DNA of 64,000 nt, taken from Dillenia suffruticosa (taxonomy: Eukaryota; Streptophyta; Magnoliopsida; Dilleniales; Dilleniaceae). Positions 24,823-38,154 of this stretch are shown piece by piece. Location of the stretch: positions 14,098,501 to 14,162,500 of the forward strand of contig JAVTVX010000017.1 in assembly GCA_033439265.1 (NCBI GenBank), written 5' to 3'. The notes below the pieces were generated by a model, which was not told the origin of the DNA, did not search any database, and worked only from the letters and a program-made list of their open reading frames with translations. How positions within the stretch are numbered: position 1 is the stretch's first letter; every line of letters starts with the position of its first letter. Made by a program: the position numbers and the translations under genes.

Positions 24823-25139
24823 ATAGTTTTTTATTTTTTTACACTTACATTTAAATATGGTTGTTATTATTACTTGGTTCATATTGCTAAATATTTGATA
24901 TTTTGTTACTTATTTATTACTATTTATTATTATTTATGACGAAGGTAGTACTGTTGCAATTATTATTTGATTGATACTATTAGATGGTTAGTTGTTTAGA
25001 TGAGTAGAAACTGGATAAATTTCATATTATTGGTTGTTGGATGGTACCCTGGATGGTTTGTTAATGATGATATTGGATGTTTAGTTCATAAACTGATTGG
25101 TTGAGTAGAAAGGAATATGATATATAGGGAAAATTGATG

Positions 25140-25971
25140 CAAAAAAAAAAAAAACCAAATTTTTTGTCGTAAATTTTCAAGATTTGTCGCAAAATTCATC
25201 GTTGATTCTGATATTTGTCGCAAAATTTGTTTCTAAATTTTCCACACTTCATCGCAACACTCGTCGCTAAATTTGTCATAGATTAGTGAAAAATTGTACG
25301 ACAATAAATATTCGTCGCACTTATGCGACGATAACAATTTGTCGTAAATTTTCGATGAAATTATTTTTCATCGCAAAATTTGTTACAAAAATTAGCGACA
25401 AAAAATTTTTTGTTGAAGATTTGCAATAAAAAAATTCATCGCCAATTTTATGACAAATAATTATTTGTTGCTAATTTGTGACAGATAATATTCGTAGCAA
25501 ATTTGGTCGCAAAATTGCAACAAACAAATTTTTTATGCTAATATTTCCGACGAATTTTGCGACGAATAGGTCGCCAATTTTGCGACAAATTATTATTTGT
25601 CGCTAATTTGTGACAGATAATATTCATCGCAAAATTGATCGCAAAATTGCAACAAACAAAATTTTTATGCTAATTTTTTGGACGAATTTTGCGACGAATA
25701 GATTTGCAATAGATATTTTTCATTGCAAAATGTGTCAAAAATTTACAACAAAAATATTTTGGTTGCTAATTTTTGTGACAAATTTTGCGACGAAATATTA
25801 TTGGTCGCTAATGTTGAGACAATTATGATATTTTTTGTTGCAAATATTTGCGACGAGTTATTAGCGACAAAATATTTTTTCTCGGAAAATTCGTCGCAAA
25901 TTTATTTAGCGACAAAATTTTCTTCAATTTTCGTCGTAAAATTTGTAGCAAAAATACTATTTTTTGTAGTG
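25140..25971 (+). repeat. CACTA right subterminal repeats and 3' terminus
   Basis: The tract contains dozens of short direct and inverted motifs around TTTGTCGCAAAATT and GCGACGAATTTT, typical of CACTA subterminal transposase-binding arrays. It ends with TTTTTTGTAGTG at 25971, whose complement CACTACAAAAAA is the canonical CACTA terminus. Two near-identical sub-blocks lie at about 25450–25570 and 25585–25700. Confidence 0.85.
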
Positions 25972-26429
25972 TTATGGCTCTTTACCCAATCTTTATGCTA
26001 TCATCAAGTAGTTAATCATAGAAGAATACTGCCTTAATGCCCTTCCCATAAAAAAAGTTTGTACTATCTGTTGATATTATCCTTACCACTCAAACCTTAT
26101 CTCATTAGTTTTTTCCTTTTCAAAACTCAATTCCAAAATCTCGAAAAATAGTTTACACTTATTGCAAAAGGATTGACCATCACATTTCTGAATGAAAAAA
26201 AAAAAGACCTCAAATAAGCTTCTAAATAAGGTAATTCTTCTAAACCTTTTCACATTCAGTCTACTGTCATTGCTACTGCTACCACTAGAGATCTAAAAGA
26301 GAGTACATATCCCAAATTTTCTTTAAAAAATCTTTAAGCGCTTCTTAGATAATTTCTACCAAATTTTGGTACTTCCTCTTCTCTTCTCTTGTCAGTTACA
26401 CCATGTACCTTCTTTTCAAAGTATTTTGA

Positions 26430-26800
26430 TTCTGCATGTCGTAATCACATGACTTCTGACTAATCTATATTTGACTCACCCGCTATTCCTCTTCCTTTTC
26501 ATGTTGTTCACACCGTTGATTATTTCACTATACATGTTCAAAGTGTACACTGTTGCAAAATACTTTTCTTATTCCTAAATTATTTCTAAATTTCATATCT
26601 ATTGGTCAATTATGCTATCTTGGTGTTGACTTACAGTTCTTGAGTGGTGGTTGTATTACGCGGGATCTATAAACGAGTGAGATTCTTGGGACATGGTGTA
26701 AGGGTGGTTAACTATTCAGATTCACTTTTCTTTGCATTCCATCCAAACTAGTTGATGCTGTTGTTACTTTCAATATCTAGTATTCTCATCCGATTCATAT
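26430..26800 (+). pseudogene. Ty1/copia protease/pre-integrase fragment
   Basis: Across several stops, the translation shows a copia protease-to-GAG-pre-integrase pattern: a CCNHMT-like start decayed to SHDF, then LFLNFISIGQLCYLGVD (resembling NLFSVGQLAELGY), GGCITRD, TSEILGTW, and a final LCIPSKL. About 370 bp is recognisable and nothing else of the element is clear. The 26000–26430 stretch may be an extension of the same fragment, but I cannot support it. Confidence 0.5.
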
Positions 26801-29800
26801 TTCTAATATCATATTGTAATCCTTTATCTTTAGTGTTTACTTAGATCAAGTCAAGTATGAAAGTTTCAATTGTGATCCATGTAAACTTTTGAAAGGTGAT
26901 GTGTGACCTTTTCTTAATAGGTAATCATACCAGTCATAATATTATAATTTATGGAGATGATAAACTATTCAAATTTGCCATTACTAGCCAAATAGGTAGC
27001 CATACTAGTCATAGTATTATAATTTATGGAGATGATACTCAAATTTGTCATTATTTCAAGTTCTCATGAGAATGCAATGCCAAAATTGAGTTTTTGAGTA
27101 TTTTATGCGATCAAAAATTTTCAAAAATTAAGTATGGGTAGTTTCAAACTATGTAAATAAATATGTACCTAATGCTTATATAATTAACATAAATCTGTTC
27201 ATATTATTTTAATCTAAAATGTCTAAATTTAAAAATATTATAATCACTTATAATTTTTCTGTTTAATAAGTAAGTTTTAAAATTTAAGTAAGGGAAATAT
27301 TCACATCATTTCTTATTCAAACTCAAGTACAAAGTTTCTAAAGAAATTTGAAAAAAGCTTTAGTAAGGCTTAAAGTTTCAATAATTTTTTTACAAATGTT
27401 GAAAAAATAAGTATTACCGATTTCAAACTATATAAAATTTATTGCTTTCATTTTTTTTTTTTGAGAATTAACTTTACGACTAAGATATCTGAACTAATGG
27501 TAAAAAGCAAAGATTAGATTGAATTCTAACAATATTTCATATCGTTGATATCACATGAGACAAATATTCCATTGTTATCATCACTTGCAAATAAAAATTG
27601 ATATGTTGTTGAAAATTTATTTTAAAACAAATTTTGTATTACCATGGAAAATTCAAATATGTTGGATACATATTAAAATCCTAATCTTTTCAGACAATTA
27701 GAGTTTAAGGATAAGTTTATGAAAGAGAACTATTGAATTATTTCATTATTTCATTTTATAGTATTTTTGAAATAAATAAATAAATATGTACATATTGTTT
27801 TCATTACTAACATAAATATATTCATATTGTCCTAACCTAAAATTGTAAATTAAAAACATAATAAAATCACCCATAACTTTGTTGAATAATATGTAACTTT
27901 AAAATTTTAATGAAATTATATAGTTTCATCATGTTCGATTAATGTTGCTATAATGTTAGTGCCTTTTTTTTAATAATACATTAATAAAATTCAAATTCAA
28001 TTACAAACTTCTTAAGTATTATATAAAAGAAATGCAAAAAAAACCATTAAAAATGTTTCGATTTTTAATAATTATTTACCAATGTCAAACATGAGTACAA
28101 CTAGTTTCAAACGATAAAATAAATATATATAAATGTATAGGTGGTTTCAATTTTTTTCTTTTCAAGAAAACTTTACTACTGACATATATAAGTATCAATG
28201 ATTGGTGGAGAGAAATATTTCATTATATTATCACTTATAGGTAAAAAGTGATATGTTGTTAAAAATTTATTTTCAAACATATTTTTGGTTGTCCAAGGGA
28301 TTCAACTACATTGAATATATATCAGAGTAAAAATATCACTCTTTTAAACAAGAAAAATTTTAGAATAAGCTTATTTATTTTTTTATTTTTTAATTATTTT
28401 GATCGTTAAATTAATTTGTATGACTAGAAAATCGGCAGAGACACTCTAATGCTTTCACAAATGTTATTGGAGGCCAAATTAGGTAGCTACACTATTTATA
28501 ATATTATAATTTATAAAGATGATAAGTTACTCAGCTTTGCCATTATTTCGAGTTCTCGTGAGAATACAATGCTAAAATTGAATTTTTTGAAACATTATAC
28601 GATGTTCAAATAAATTTATAAAATTAAGTATGGCTAGTTTTGAATTATATAAATAAATATGTACATCTTGTTTATATGATTAGCATAAATCTGTTTGTAT
28701 TGTTTTAGCCTAAAATGCATAAATTTAAAATGTAATAGAATTACCTACATTTTTTCTAATTAATAAGTAAGTTTAAAATTTTTATGAAAGCAAAAAGTTA
28801 CATCATTTTCTATTAATGTGCGATAATTTTACTAATTCAAACTCAATTACAAAGTTTATAAAAGTATAACTACTTTCCAACAACAAAATAAATATATATG
28901 TTATTTCTTTTTTTTTTTCAAGAATTACTTTGACATGAATGTATCAAGATTAGATAAAATTCTATAGTATTGAGGATGGCTAGAAACAAATATTCTATTA
29001 TTATTATCACTTGCAACTAAAAAGTGATTTTTTATTAAATAGTTATTTTCAAACAAATTTTGTATTGTTAGAGAGGATTCAACCCTTGAATACGGAATAA
29101 AAATATTACTCTTTTAAAATAAGAAGAGTTTTTGAATAAGTTTATTTAATTTGTTGAATTTTTTATTATTTTGATTATTTTAATTACTTTAATTATTCAA
29201 TTATTAAATTATTTTTTTGTGACTAAAAAATTAGTGGAGACATTTGTATGTTTTCACAAATATTATCTGAGGGTAGATAGGTAGGCACACTAACCATAAT
29301 ATTGTAATTTATGAAGATGATAAACCGCTCAAGTTTGTCATTATTTCAAGTACTTGTAAGAATGCAATGTTGTAATTGAATTTTTAGGATTTTTATATGA
29401 TTTTCAAACAAATTTCAAAAATTAAGTATGTTTAGTTTCAAATTATGTAAATAAGTATATAGCTATTGCTTCTATAATTAATATAAATATGTTTATGTTG
29501 TTTTAATCTAAAATGCGTAAATATGAAGATGTAATAGAATCATTTACTACTTTTCTGGTTAATAACTAAATTTAAAATTTTAATAAAAGCAAGCACTTAC
29601 TAAATTTCTTATCAATATTATGATAATTTTACTAATTTTTTTAGTATCACGTTAATAAAATTCGAAATCAATTACAAAGTTTTTAAAGAAATTCTTAAAA
29701 AGAAAAATTAGAAAGGTCTTTCAACAATTTTTTTATAAATGTCAAAAATTAAGTATTGCAACTTTCGTACTATATAAATAAATATGTATATGTTGTTTCT

Positions 29801-29975
29801 ATTTTTTCTTTTCTGAGAATTAATTTTATGACTAAAATATTTGAACAATGGCAAAATGCAAAAATTAAATAAAACTCTGGTAATACTCTACAGCATTGAG
29901 GATGATAGGAGACCAATATTCTATTCATTATGAAGAACTGAGATTTAACAATCTTGAGGAGAAGAGTAAATAGGT

Positions 29976-31732
29976 TGTTGGCACTTTTTGAAATTTTCTA
30001 AATTTGAGACACAAAAATAGAAAACAAAAGGAGAGAGAGAAAAATGATAGACACCGGTATTTGTAGTAGTTCTACCTTCTCGGTTTATTCTATCTGGAGT
30101 TTTTAATCCACTATTTGATACTCAGTTAGTACGACCAACTAGGTTCTCAGATTCTAGTTAAACCTTTATAAGTGTTCCTCTCACAATACTCGCACAATAG
30201 AATTCACAGCTCTAGTAGTAGACCCTTACTTGTCTCTCGCAGACAATTTACCCTCAAATCAAGAAGATCTTCTTCTTGATTTTTTACAAGATTATAAGAT
30301 ACAAAGTTTACAAATTTGAGACTTGATGCTTAGATGAAGGCTTTATAGTCCAGTAATTAAATACAACACTAAAGAATAAAAGAGCAGAGAATATCGAAAA
30401 TATTAATGTTCAATTAATGTTCACAGTGGTTTCAAAAGATCATTTGGTCTTCAATAGTAGTTGTATTTATAGTTAGAGATAAGGATTTAGCCATTGAGGT
30501 AGGTGAGAATTTGAATTCCGAACATTTATCTGTATTAAATATTTTCACCAATCAAATAGCTTTCGAATTGATGCTCTCTATTTGTTTAGAAATACTCGTT
30601 GAAATCCTTGTGTCAATATTATTTTTTAATATCGATATGATTAGCAAAAATAACATACATATACTCAATAAACTGAGTTTGTTATTCGACACGCTAAGTT
30701 AAATAAATTTTATAATTTTGTTGACATTTTATGTTTTTATGTCGACATCTTAATGTTTTTGTGTCGACATCATATAATGTGAAATTTCGAGTCATGTGTC
30801 GATATTTTAATCTATCTATGTGTTTTATGTTTCCAACTATCGACATTACTATATGCTTGTGTTGACATAGATCTGTCGACATAAATCTTTATTTGTTCAC
30901 TACTCTTATGTGTCGACATTCTATTCGACATAATTTTTTATGAGTTCAATGTTCATTCAAAATAATATGTCGACATCATACTCGGCCTGTGTTGACATTT
31001 TGTCTCTCATATGTTTTAAAATCATTCTAAAATGTGTGTCGAATCACAACATTGCTATGTCGGTATAGTTTATTTAGTGTTAAATCTAAGGAAAGTGTCA
31101 CATTATAGATTCTTGTGTCGATATGTAAACTTTTATATGCTCCATGTTCTCATGTGTCGATATTACAATTTAACTATGTCAACATTGGTCTTCTATGTGT
31201 ACTTGTGTCTGTTTTAAGGTATGTGTCGACATCCTATAGTCTTTGTGTTGACACTTAGTAGTGTTTGTTCTAAGTCACGTGCTGAACACTTGTTTTCTCA
31301 ATTTTTAAAGAATGTGTCGACATTATGAATTTTTCATGTTGACATTCAGTATTTTTGAGTTTCAAGTGGTCAAAATCATGTTGATATATCTACATGCTGG
31401 TGTTGACATGTATTATGCAATCCTTGAAAATTTCCTCAGTGTTGGACATGTCGAATGGACTAAAAGTTCTATTCAATCTTTCTCTTTGTTCGTGTCGACA
31501 TGTTTACAATTCAAGTGTCAACAAGCTGCTTTATATGCTGGATGAGAGGTGTTGTTCTACATTGTTCTTCATGTTAACCTGTCTAACAGGTGGTATCGAC
31601 ATGATTCTTTACTTATCCTCATAAGGGTTTTGATTTTAACTTTTTCTATCTTACCCTTTTCCAAATTCTTTTTAGATGACATTAACATTGTGTACGCTAA
31701 TTTGTCTATCATCAAAACTTTTAATGCCAACG
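29976..31732 (-). mobile_element. Solo-LTR-like insertion (copia type) within the tandem array
   Basis: The segment is unlike the array on either side. Read on the minus strand it starts near 31732 with (C/T)GTTGGCATTAAAAG then TTTTGATGAT, the usual start of plant copia (Sirevirus-like) LTRs, and reaches an inverted match, AGTGCCAACA, at 29976. About 40 bp more of non-array sequence extends to about 29931, so the true end may lie there. No coding region or second LTR is seen, which suggests a solo LTR. A clear 5-bp duplication could not be read, so the boundaries are approximate. Confidence 0.5.
30720..31610. repeat. GTCGACAT motif array in the solo LTR
   Basis: About two dozen copies of TGTCGACAT or its one-step variants (TTGACAT, TCGATAT, TCAACAT) occur in about 890 bp, usually 25–60 bp apart. 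GTCGAC is palindromic. Most variants are CpG-to-TpG or CpG-to-CpA changes. The motif copies are interspersed in otherwise unrelated sequence. Confidence 0.75.
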
Positions 31733-32747
31733 TATTGTCATTTGTTATGTTGTTGAACATTTATTTTGAAACAAGTTTTGGATTATCACAGAGAATTCAA
31801 ACACAATGGGAACATATTGAAATAAAAATCAAAATGTTTTAAGACGGTAAGAGTTTAAGAATAAGTTCATTTGATAACTCTTAGTTATTTAATTTTTGAT
31901 TTTATTATTTTTATTATTTAATTAATTTTATAATAAAAAAAGCCACTAGGGTTCCTTGTATGTTCTCACGAATTTTATTATTGGATTTTACATTTCCTTT
32001 TTCAAAAAAAGAAAATTTTTCTTTTTGAAAGATTAAGTAAGGTTAAAAAATTAAGTATTCCTAATTTAAAACTATATACATAAATATGTATTTGTTGATT
32101 TCTTAAGTAACGTTAAATAAATATGTGCATGTTGTTTCCATTGTTAAAATAAATATATTTATGTTGTTATAACATAAAATGCGTAAATTTAAAGATTTAA
32201 ATAAATTATCTATAACTTTTCAAATTAATACATAAATCTAAAAATTTAATAAAATCAAAGACTTAAATCATTTCATGTTAATATTGCGATAATTTTAGTA
32301 CTTTTGTGTTGTGTTAGTAAAATTCAACCTCAGTTAAAATTCTTTTTAACAAAATATAAAATAAATGTGAAAAAATTTTTAGAAAGGTTTTGATTTTCAA
32401 TAATTGCTGACAAATGTAAAAAATTACCCACTATTATTTTTGAACTATGTATAAATATATGTCGCTTCCTTTACTAGTATTTATCTTGTTCTAACCTTTT
32501 AAAAATATAATAAAATTTAGTGGCTGATACGTAAATTTAAAGATTTAATGAAAGTAATCGGTTAAATCGTTTCCTGTCAATGTTGTGCCATAGTGCTTTT
32601 TTTAGTGTAATATTAATGAAATTCAAACTTAATTACAAAATTTTTTAAAGAATATATAAAAGAAATGCAAAAAATTTATATATTACAAAATCTTAATCTC
32701 TGAATGATTTCTAACAAGTATCAAAAATTAAGTACTCCTACTTTGAA

Positions 32748-32748
<1 letters not shown>

Positions 32749-32779
<31 letters not shown>
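32749..32779. repeat. (TA)n microsatellite
   Basis: This is an uninterrupted run of TA dinucleotides, about 15 copies, within one tandem unit of the array. Confidence 0.95.
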
Positions 32780-32781
<2 letters not shown>

Positions 32782-35138
32782 TATTTGTATTTTTTCTTTT
32801 CAAATAATTAATTTTACCATTAAGAAAACTGAACTAACAGAAAAAAGCACAGATAACATAGAATTGTAATAATGTTGCATAGTATCACGATAATTAGTGT
32901 CAAGTATTCCATTATTGTCCTCACTTGTAACTAAAATGTGATATGTTTTTGAAAAAATTGGATTGTCACACATGATTCAATCACATTGGATGCATATTAG
33001 ATTAAAAATCTCCTCCTTTTATTTTAAGAAAATAAGAGTTTGACAATAAGTTTATTAGATAACTGTCAAGATATTTAATTTTTTTTGTCTTTTATTATTT
33101 AATTATAATATTTTAGTTACTTTAATTATTTAATTATTTAATTGAATTTTTTGAGACCAAAAAATTAGTGAAGGAAGACATATGCTTTCATTATCACAGG
33201 CCAAATTCGTGGATTCACGGGTCATAATATCATGATTTGTTATGAACAATATCGGAACAAAAATAGGTAGTCTCACTGGCCATAATATTATGATCAGGGG
33301 AGATAATAAAATGGTCAAGTTTGCCTTTGTTTTGATGTTTGTGTTGTTTTTTAATTTTACAAATATAATGAAGTCACCTACTGCTTTAATGGCAAATATT
33401 TAGATTTAAATATTTAATGAAAACAAACAATTTCATCATTTTCGGTTAATTTGTAGTAATATTATTGTATTTTTAGTATTGCGTTAATGAAATCTAATCT
33501 TAATTACAAAGTTTTTTAGGAATATATATAAAAAAATTGAAAAAAATATTAGAAAGTGATTTTTAACGATTTTGGACAAATGCAAAAAATTAAATATAGC
33601 TAGTTATGAACTACGTGCATATATATATTGTTTCCTTAAAAAAATAAAATAAAATTTACTACTTTGGTATCTGAACTAATAAAAGGAAACAGAGGTGAGA
33701 CAATGTTATCTAGCATTGACGATGGCTATATGTAAATATTTCAATTTTATCATCACTTGCAATTAAAAAACAATATATTGTTAAAAATTTATTTTACAAA
33801 AGATTATAGGTTGACACAAAAAATTCAACCATGTTGGATTCGTATTATGATAAAAAAAATAAAAAATTAGTTTTAGAATAAGGTTATGGAGAACTTTTGT
33901 GTTATTTAATTATTTAATTAATTTTTGTGATCAGAAAATTGGTGAAAATAGTTGAATGATTTCAAGGATATTACTAGAGGTCAAACAGATGGTGTCACTA
34001 TTCGTAATATTATCGTCTATGGAGATGTAAGCCGGTCAATTTTGGTTTTACATCGAGTCTTTATGAAGCCGTCGCTAAAATCAGATTTTTGAGATTTTTA
34101 TATGATTTTCAAACATATGCCAAATATTAAGTAAGACTAATTTTGAATTATATAAATAAATATGTAAATTTTGCTTATATTATTATCATAAATACATTTA
34201 TTTGTTCAAACCTAAAATGTGTAAAATTAAAAATGAATGAAACCACCTACAATTTTTCAATTTAATTGCTAATTTTAATAATTTAATGAAAGCAAACATT
34301 TCCATCATTTGCTGTTAGCATTGTGATAGCGTTACTGCTTTTTTTATTGGTTTCATTAACGAAATTCAAGTTTAATTAAAAATCTTTTTAAGAATATATA
34401 AAAATTGCAAAAAAGAAAATAATTTGAAATGCTGATACTTTTAATGATTCATAACCAATGTTAAAAATTAAGTACTACTAGTTTCAAACTACATAAATAA
34501 ATATATACATATATGTTATTTCTTTTTTTTTCTTTTTAGAAAAATATACGTACTATCTGAACTTGTAGAAAGAATCATAGAATAGATAGAACTCTAATAA
34601 TATTTCGGCAAATATTTCATTATTATCATCACTTGCAATTAAAATGTTATTGTAATTGAAAATTCATTTTCAAACAAATTTTGAATTGTCGTACAGGATT
34701 AACTACATTGGATAGAATAAAAAGTTTGTCAAAAATATGATTAAGTTTTCATTTATTTTTTATTTTTTATTTTTTGATTATTTATTTATTTTAATTAATT
34801 TAGTTACTTAATTATTTAATTTATTTTTAGACCACATAATCAGTGAAAATAGTCAATTATTAAATACATATAGTTTCGGATTAGGTAAATAAATAAATAC
34901 ATGTCACTTTCATTACTAGTATAAATTTGTTTATATTATTATAATCTGAAATGCATAAGTTTAAAGATTTAATAAAATCACTTATAATTTTATTTGTTAA
35001 TATGTAAATTTAAATATTTAATAAACATAATCACTTGCATCATTTATGGTTAATATTGTGGTAAATGTTGTCGCTCTTATTTTTTAGTGTTGCGTTAATG
35101 AAATTCAATATCAATTACAAAACTTATTAACAATACAT

Positions 35139-35162
35139 AAAAAAAAAAAAAAAAAAAAAAAA
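35139..35162. repeat. Poly(A) run
   Basis: An uninterrupted run of about 24 A occurs within a tandem unit, at a place where other units have only a shorter A-rich stretch. Confidence 0.9.
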
Positions 35163-35844
35163 CCAATTACAAAGTCTCGGACACTAAAAAATCATAACAA
35201 GTATCAAATATTAAGTACTGTATATTTCAAACTATGTAAATAAATATTTATGGTTGTTTTCATATCTTTTTTTCTTTGTTTTTAGAGAATTGTACGTTGC
35301 AGTATGATTTTGAACCAATAAAAAGAAGTCCAGATTAGCTGTAACCCTTATAATATTTCAAAGCATTGACGATGACAGGTGATAAATATTTATTTATTAT
35401 CATAATTTATAACTAAAAAGTGATATATTATTAAAAAATTTATTTTCAAACAAATTTTAGATTGTCAAAAAAGATTTCAATCATGCGGGTTACATATTGA
35501 AATACAAATTTCACTGTTTTAATATAAGAAGAGTTTCAGATAACTTTCCAAGAGAAATTATTTCGTTTTTTGTTTTATTTATGTATTGAGTGATTTTAAT
35601 TACTATAATCTAAATATTTCATTAATTTTTGTAGTAAAAAAATTTGTGAATTGACCAGCGGTTTGTTGAGATCAGATAAAATTCTAATATTGTTGCATAC
35701 CATGGATGATAACTGGGGCCAATTATTCCATTATTATCTTCACTTGTAATTAAAAGGTGATATATTATTGAAAATCTGAGGTTGTCAAGGACGATTCAAC
35801 TACACTGAATGCGTATTAGAATCTCACTTTTTAAAACAAGAAGA

Positions 35845-36165
35845 GTTCCACGATACCAATGGTCACTTGGTATAAGAAATATGACGTTAGATCCCTTAAT
35901 CAAAATTCTAAATTTAATTTACGATTTGAATATGAAGTAGATTACGTTAGAAAAATAGTTCACCAAATGAGCCACTGTAAATTCCAAATCACATTAATCA
36001 GAATATAATTTTATATACCGATTGATATAATAAAAAAAAAGTTTCACAATAAACTTATGAGATAATAGTTGAAATACATGAGAACAGATTAGTAGTCACA
36101 ACCTCCTTTTTCTAATTCGTGATCCGAGATTTAAATATCCGTGTAATAAAAAATAACGGTTGAAA
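35845..36165. repeat. Non-array insertion in the tandem array
   Basis: About 320 bp unrelated to the repeat unit separates array sequence ending near 35840 (AGAGTTCCACGATA) from array sequence resuming at about 36165. It includes CCAATGGTCACTTGGTATAA and GTGATCCGAGATTTAAAT. I see no TIR, target duplication or coding frame and cannot name it. Confidence 0.35.
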
Positions 36166-37256
36166 TATTTAATTTTTTGATTTTTTATTATGTAATTATA
36201 ATTATTTTAGTTATTTTAATTATTTAATTATTTAATTAAATTTTGATACAAGAAAATTAGCGGAGGTAAACATATATTTTCATGATGAGAGGCCAAATTG
36301 GTAACTTCACTAACCATAATATTATGAATAGTATCATAATAAAAATAGGTGATCTGTTATGATATTATATATTATGATTAGGGGAAATGATGGGATGGTC
36401 AAGTTTGTCATTATTTTGTGTTCTCCTGAGAGGACAACACTGAAATTAGATTTTTAGATTCTTGATCTTGTTTTTAAACTATCATAAATATTTTTATGTT
36501 CTTTTAACCTAAAATACGTTAATTTTAAAAATGTAATGAAATCCCCTACTACTTTGTTGATAAATATTTAGATTTAAATATTTAATGAAAACAAGCAATT
36601 TCTTGATTTTCTTTTAATGTTGCAGTAATATTATTTTTATTTTTTAGTATTGCATTAATGAAATTCAATCTTAATTACAAAGTTTCTTAAGAATATATGT
36701 AAAAATAACTATTACGAAATGATTTTTAACGATTTTGGACAAATGCCAAAGTTTAAATTCTGCTAGTTACAATCTATGTAAATAAATATGCTTACATTGT
36801 TTCTTTTTATTAAACCAAAAAAAAAAAATGGTTACCACTTAAGCTTATGAACTTCTTTAAAAAAAAAAATAAGAAAAAAGAAAAAAGAAAAAAAACACAT
36901 ATTAGACAACGTTACATAGTATTGATGATGACTATACGTAAATATTTCTTTTTTATCATCACTTATAACTAAAAAGTGATATATTACTGAAAATTTATTT
37001 TCCAACAAATTCAGGTTGTCACAAAAAATTCAACCATATTACATATGTATTATTGTAAAATACAAAAGATAATTTTAGAATCAAGTATGAATCCTCTATA
37101 GGGAATATGGTTTGATTTATTACTAAATTGATTTTTGATAATTGAAATCAAATCAATTTTGATTAATTCATTTTCAATTTATTTCAAAAAATTTGTTTCG
37201 ATTGTGACCAAAAAACAATTTTCTTATTATTATTATTATATATAATATAACTTAAA

Positions 37257-38069
37257 TGATATTGATAATAATGGGTCTGACAACCCATGGTCATAGAAAT
37301 CTAGAATTAAGTCCACCAAAATAAAAGAAATCTAGAATCTATTGGACCTACTAAGCCACAACCAAATCCATAAAAGACCAAAACATTCCTCGATTATCAC
37401 TAGATGGACCCTTTAACTCCTCGGTTTCTTGACCTCCTGACTCCTCAGTCAATTTGGCTCTCAGCTCTCCGTTCCATTACTCTTTCCTGTGCCTCCTTGA
37501 ATAATCATGGAAGTAGTTCTTGTTACGTGACGAATTTAAAGTGTAATTATTCAATAAGAAAGAAAATCTTTAATGAATCCAAACTTTCCTAATTCAATAC
37601 GATTCCATTGTAATCTCACCCGGTAAGAAAATAAATACCCGCGACAACCAAAGTCTTTCCCAATAAAAAGACTCCTAGTTGATGGAAAGTCTACTTTCAT
37701 TATTCTAGAAATATCGAAAGATCTCATACGATCTCTTTACAAGAAAACTATGGTTCCTATACCTTTAAGGATCTACAAGAGTTGCCATACGATACGATAT
37801 ATATACTATGTAGAGACAATGCTCCAGATATATTCTAAGACTTTATACAAAAAAGCATACAAGGACAACATAGGGGCTAGCACACAGCTCCTTAGCTTGT
37901 TTCTTTCTTTTTATAAACTTGAGCGTCGGACTCTTTTTTCTATTGAAACAAACCCCGAGGGTTTTTTATAGGTTTAATTTTCCGGAATGAGTGAGAAACT
38001 TCATCAACATCAATTCCACCCTCAGGTCAAATGAGCAGTTATTTGTGAAGTCTCAACCCACATCCAATA
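37257..38069 (+). repeat. 5' LTR of the Tat-type Ty3/gypsy element
   Basis: The LTR begins TGATATTGATAATAATGGG and ends near CACATCCAATA. It aligns along its length with 40819–41609. Shared landmarks include ATGGTCATAGAAATCTAGAA, AAGCCACAACCAA, TCTTTCCTGTGCCTCCT and AGAAACTTCATCAA. A small internal duplication of AGAAATCTAGAAT occurs near 37296–37340. Confidence 0.85.
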
Positions 38070-38154
38070 GATTAGTGTCATCCATAGGAATAGGTTAGAA
38101 AGAAACTCATTTTACACTCAGTCTATCGCCCTTGCCGCTATGTTGTAAAAGAGA

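Larger units (their letters stand above)
18659..25971 (+). mobile_element. CACTA (En/Spm) DNA transposon, left end not found
   Basis: Both element genes and the right terminus are present in one orientation. I looked upstream to about 16.5 kb for a CACTA start and CGTCGC subterminal repeats and found neither, so the left end is deleted, diverged or replaced by the AT-rich tract at 17501–18240. The start given is the first recognisable coding base. The element cannot be mobile without its left end. Confidence 0.8.
26915..37075. repeat. Array of diverged 0.7–0.9 kb AT-rich tandem units
   Basis: Several unlinked landmarks recur in the same order. TTACAAAGTTT-type landmarks lie near 27330, 28000, 28850, 29670, 32335, 32630, 33505, 34375, 35118 and 36675. 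ATCACTTGCAACTAAAAAGTG-type landmarks lie near 27575, 28225, 29000, 32910, 33750, 34620, 35395, 35735 and 36950. ATAATATTATAATTTATGG-type landmarks lie near 26940, 27010, 28500, 29300, 33285, 34000 and 36365. Typical spacing is 740–880 bp, so roughly ten to eleven units, some truncated or doubled. The phrase AAAAATTAAGTAT...TTTCAAACTAT occurs twice per unit. No coding potential is seen. The array is interrupted at about 29930–31732 and 35845–36165. I do not recognise the family. Confidence 0.75.

Noticed and set aside
24496..24882. Minus-strand frame with a long histidine run
   Set aside because: It is the reverse of the (GATGGT)-type acidic tail of the CACTA second gene; a shadow frame.
30720..31610. 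TGTCGACAT-rich tract as a CRISPR array
   Set aside because: Repeats are 9 bp and degenerate with irregular spacing; this is an LTR in a plant genome.
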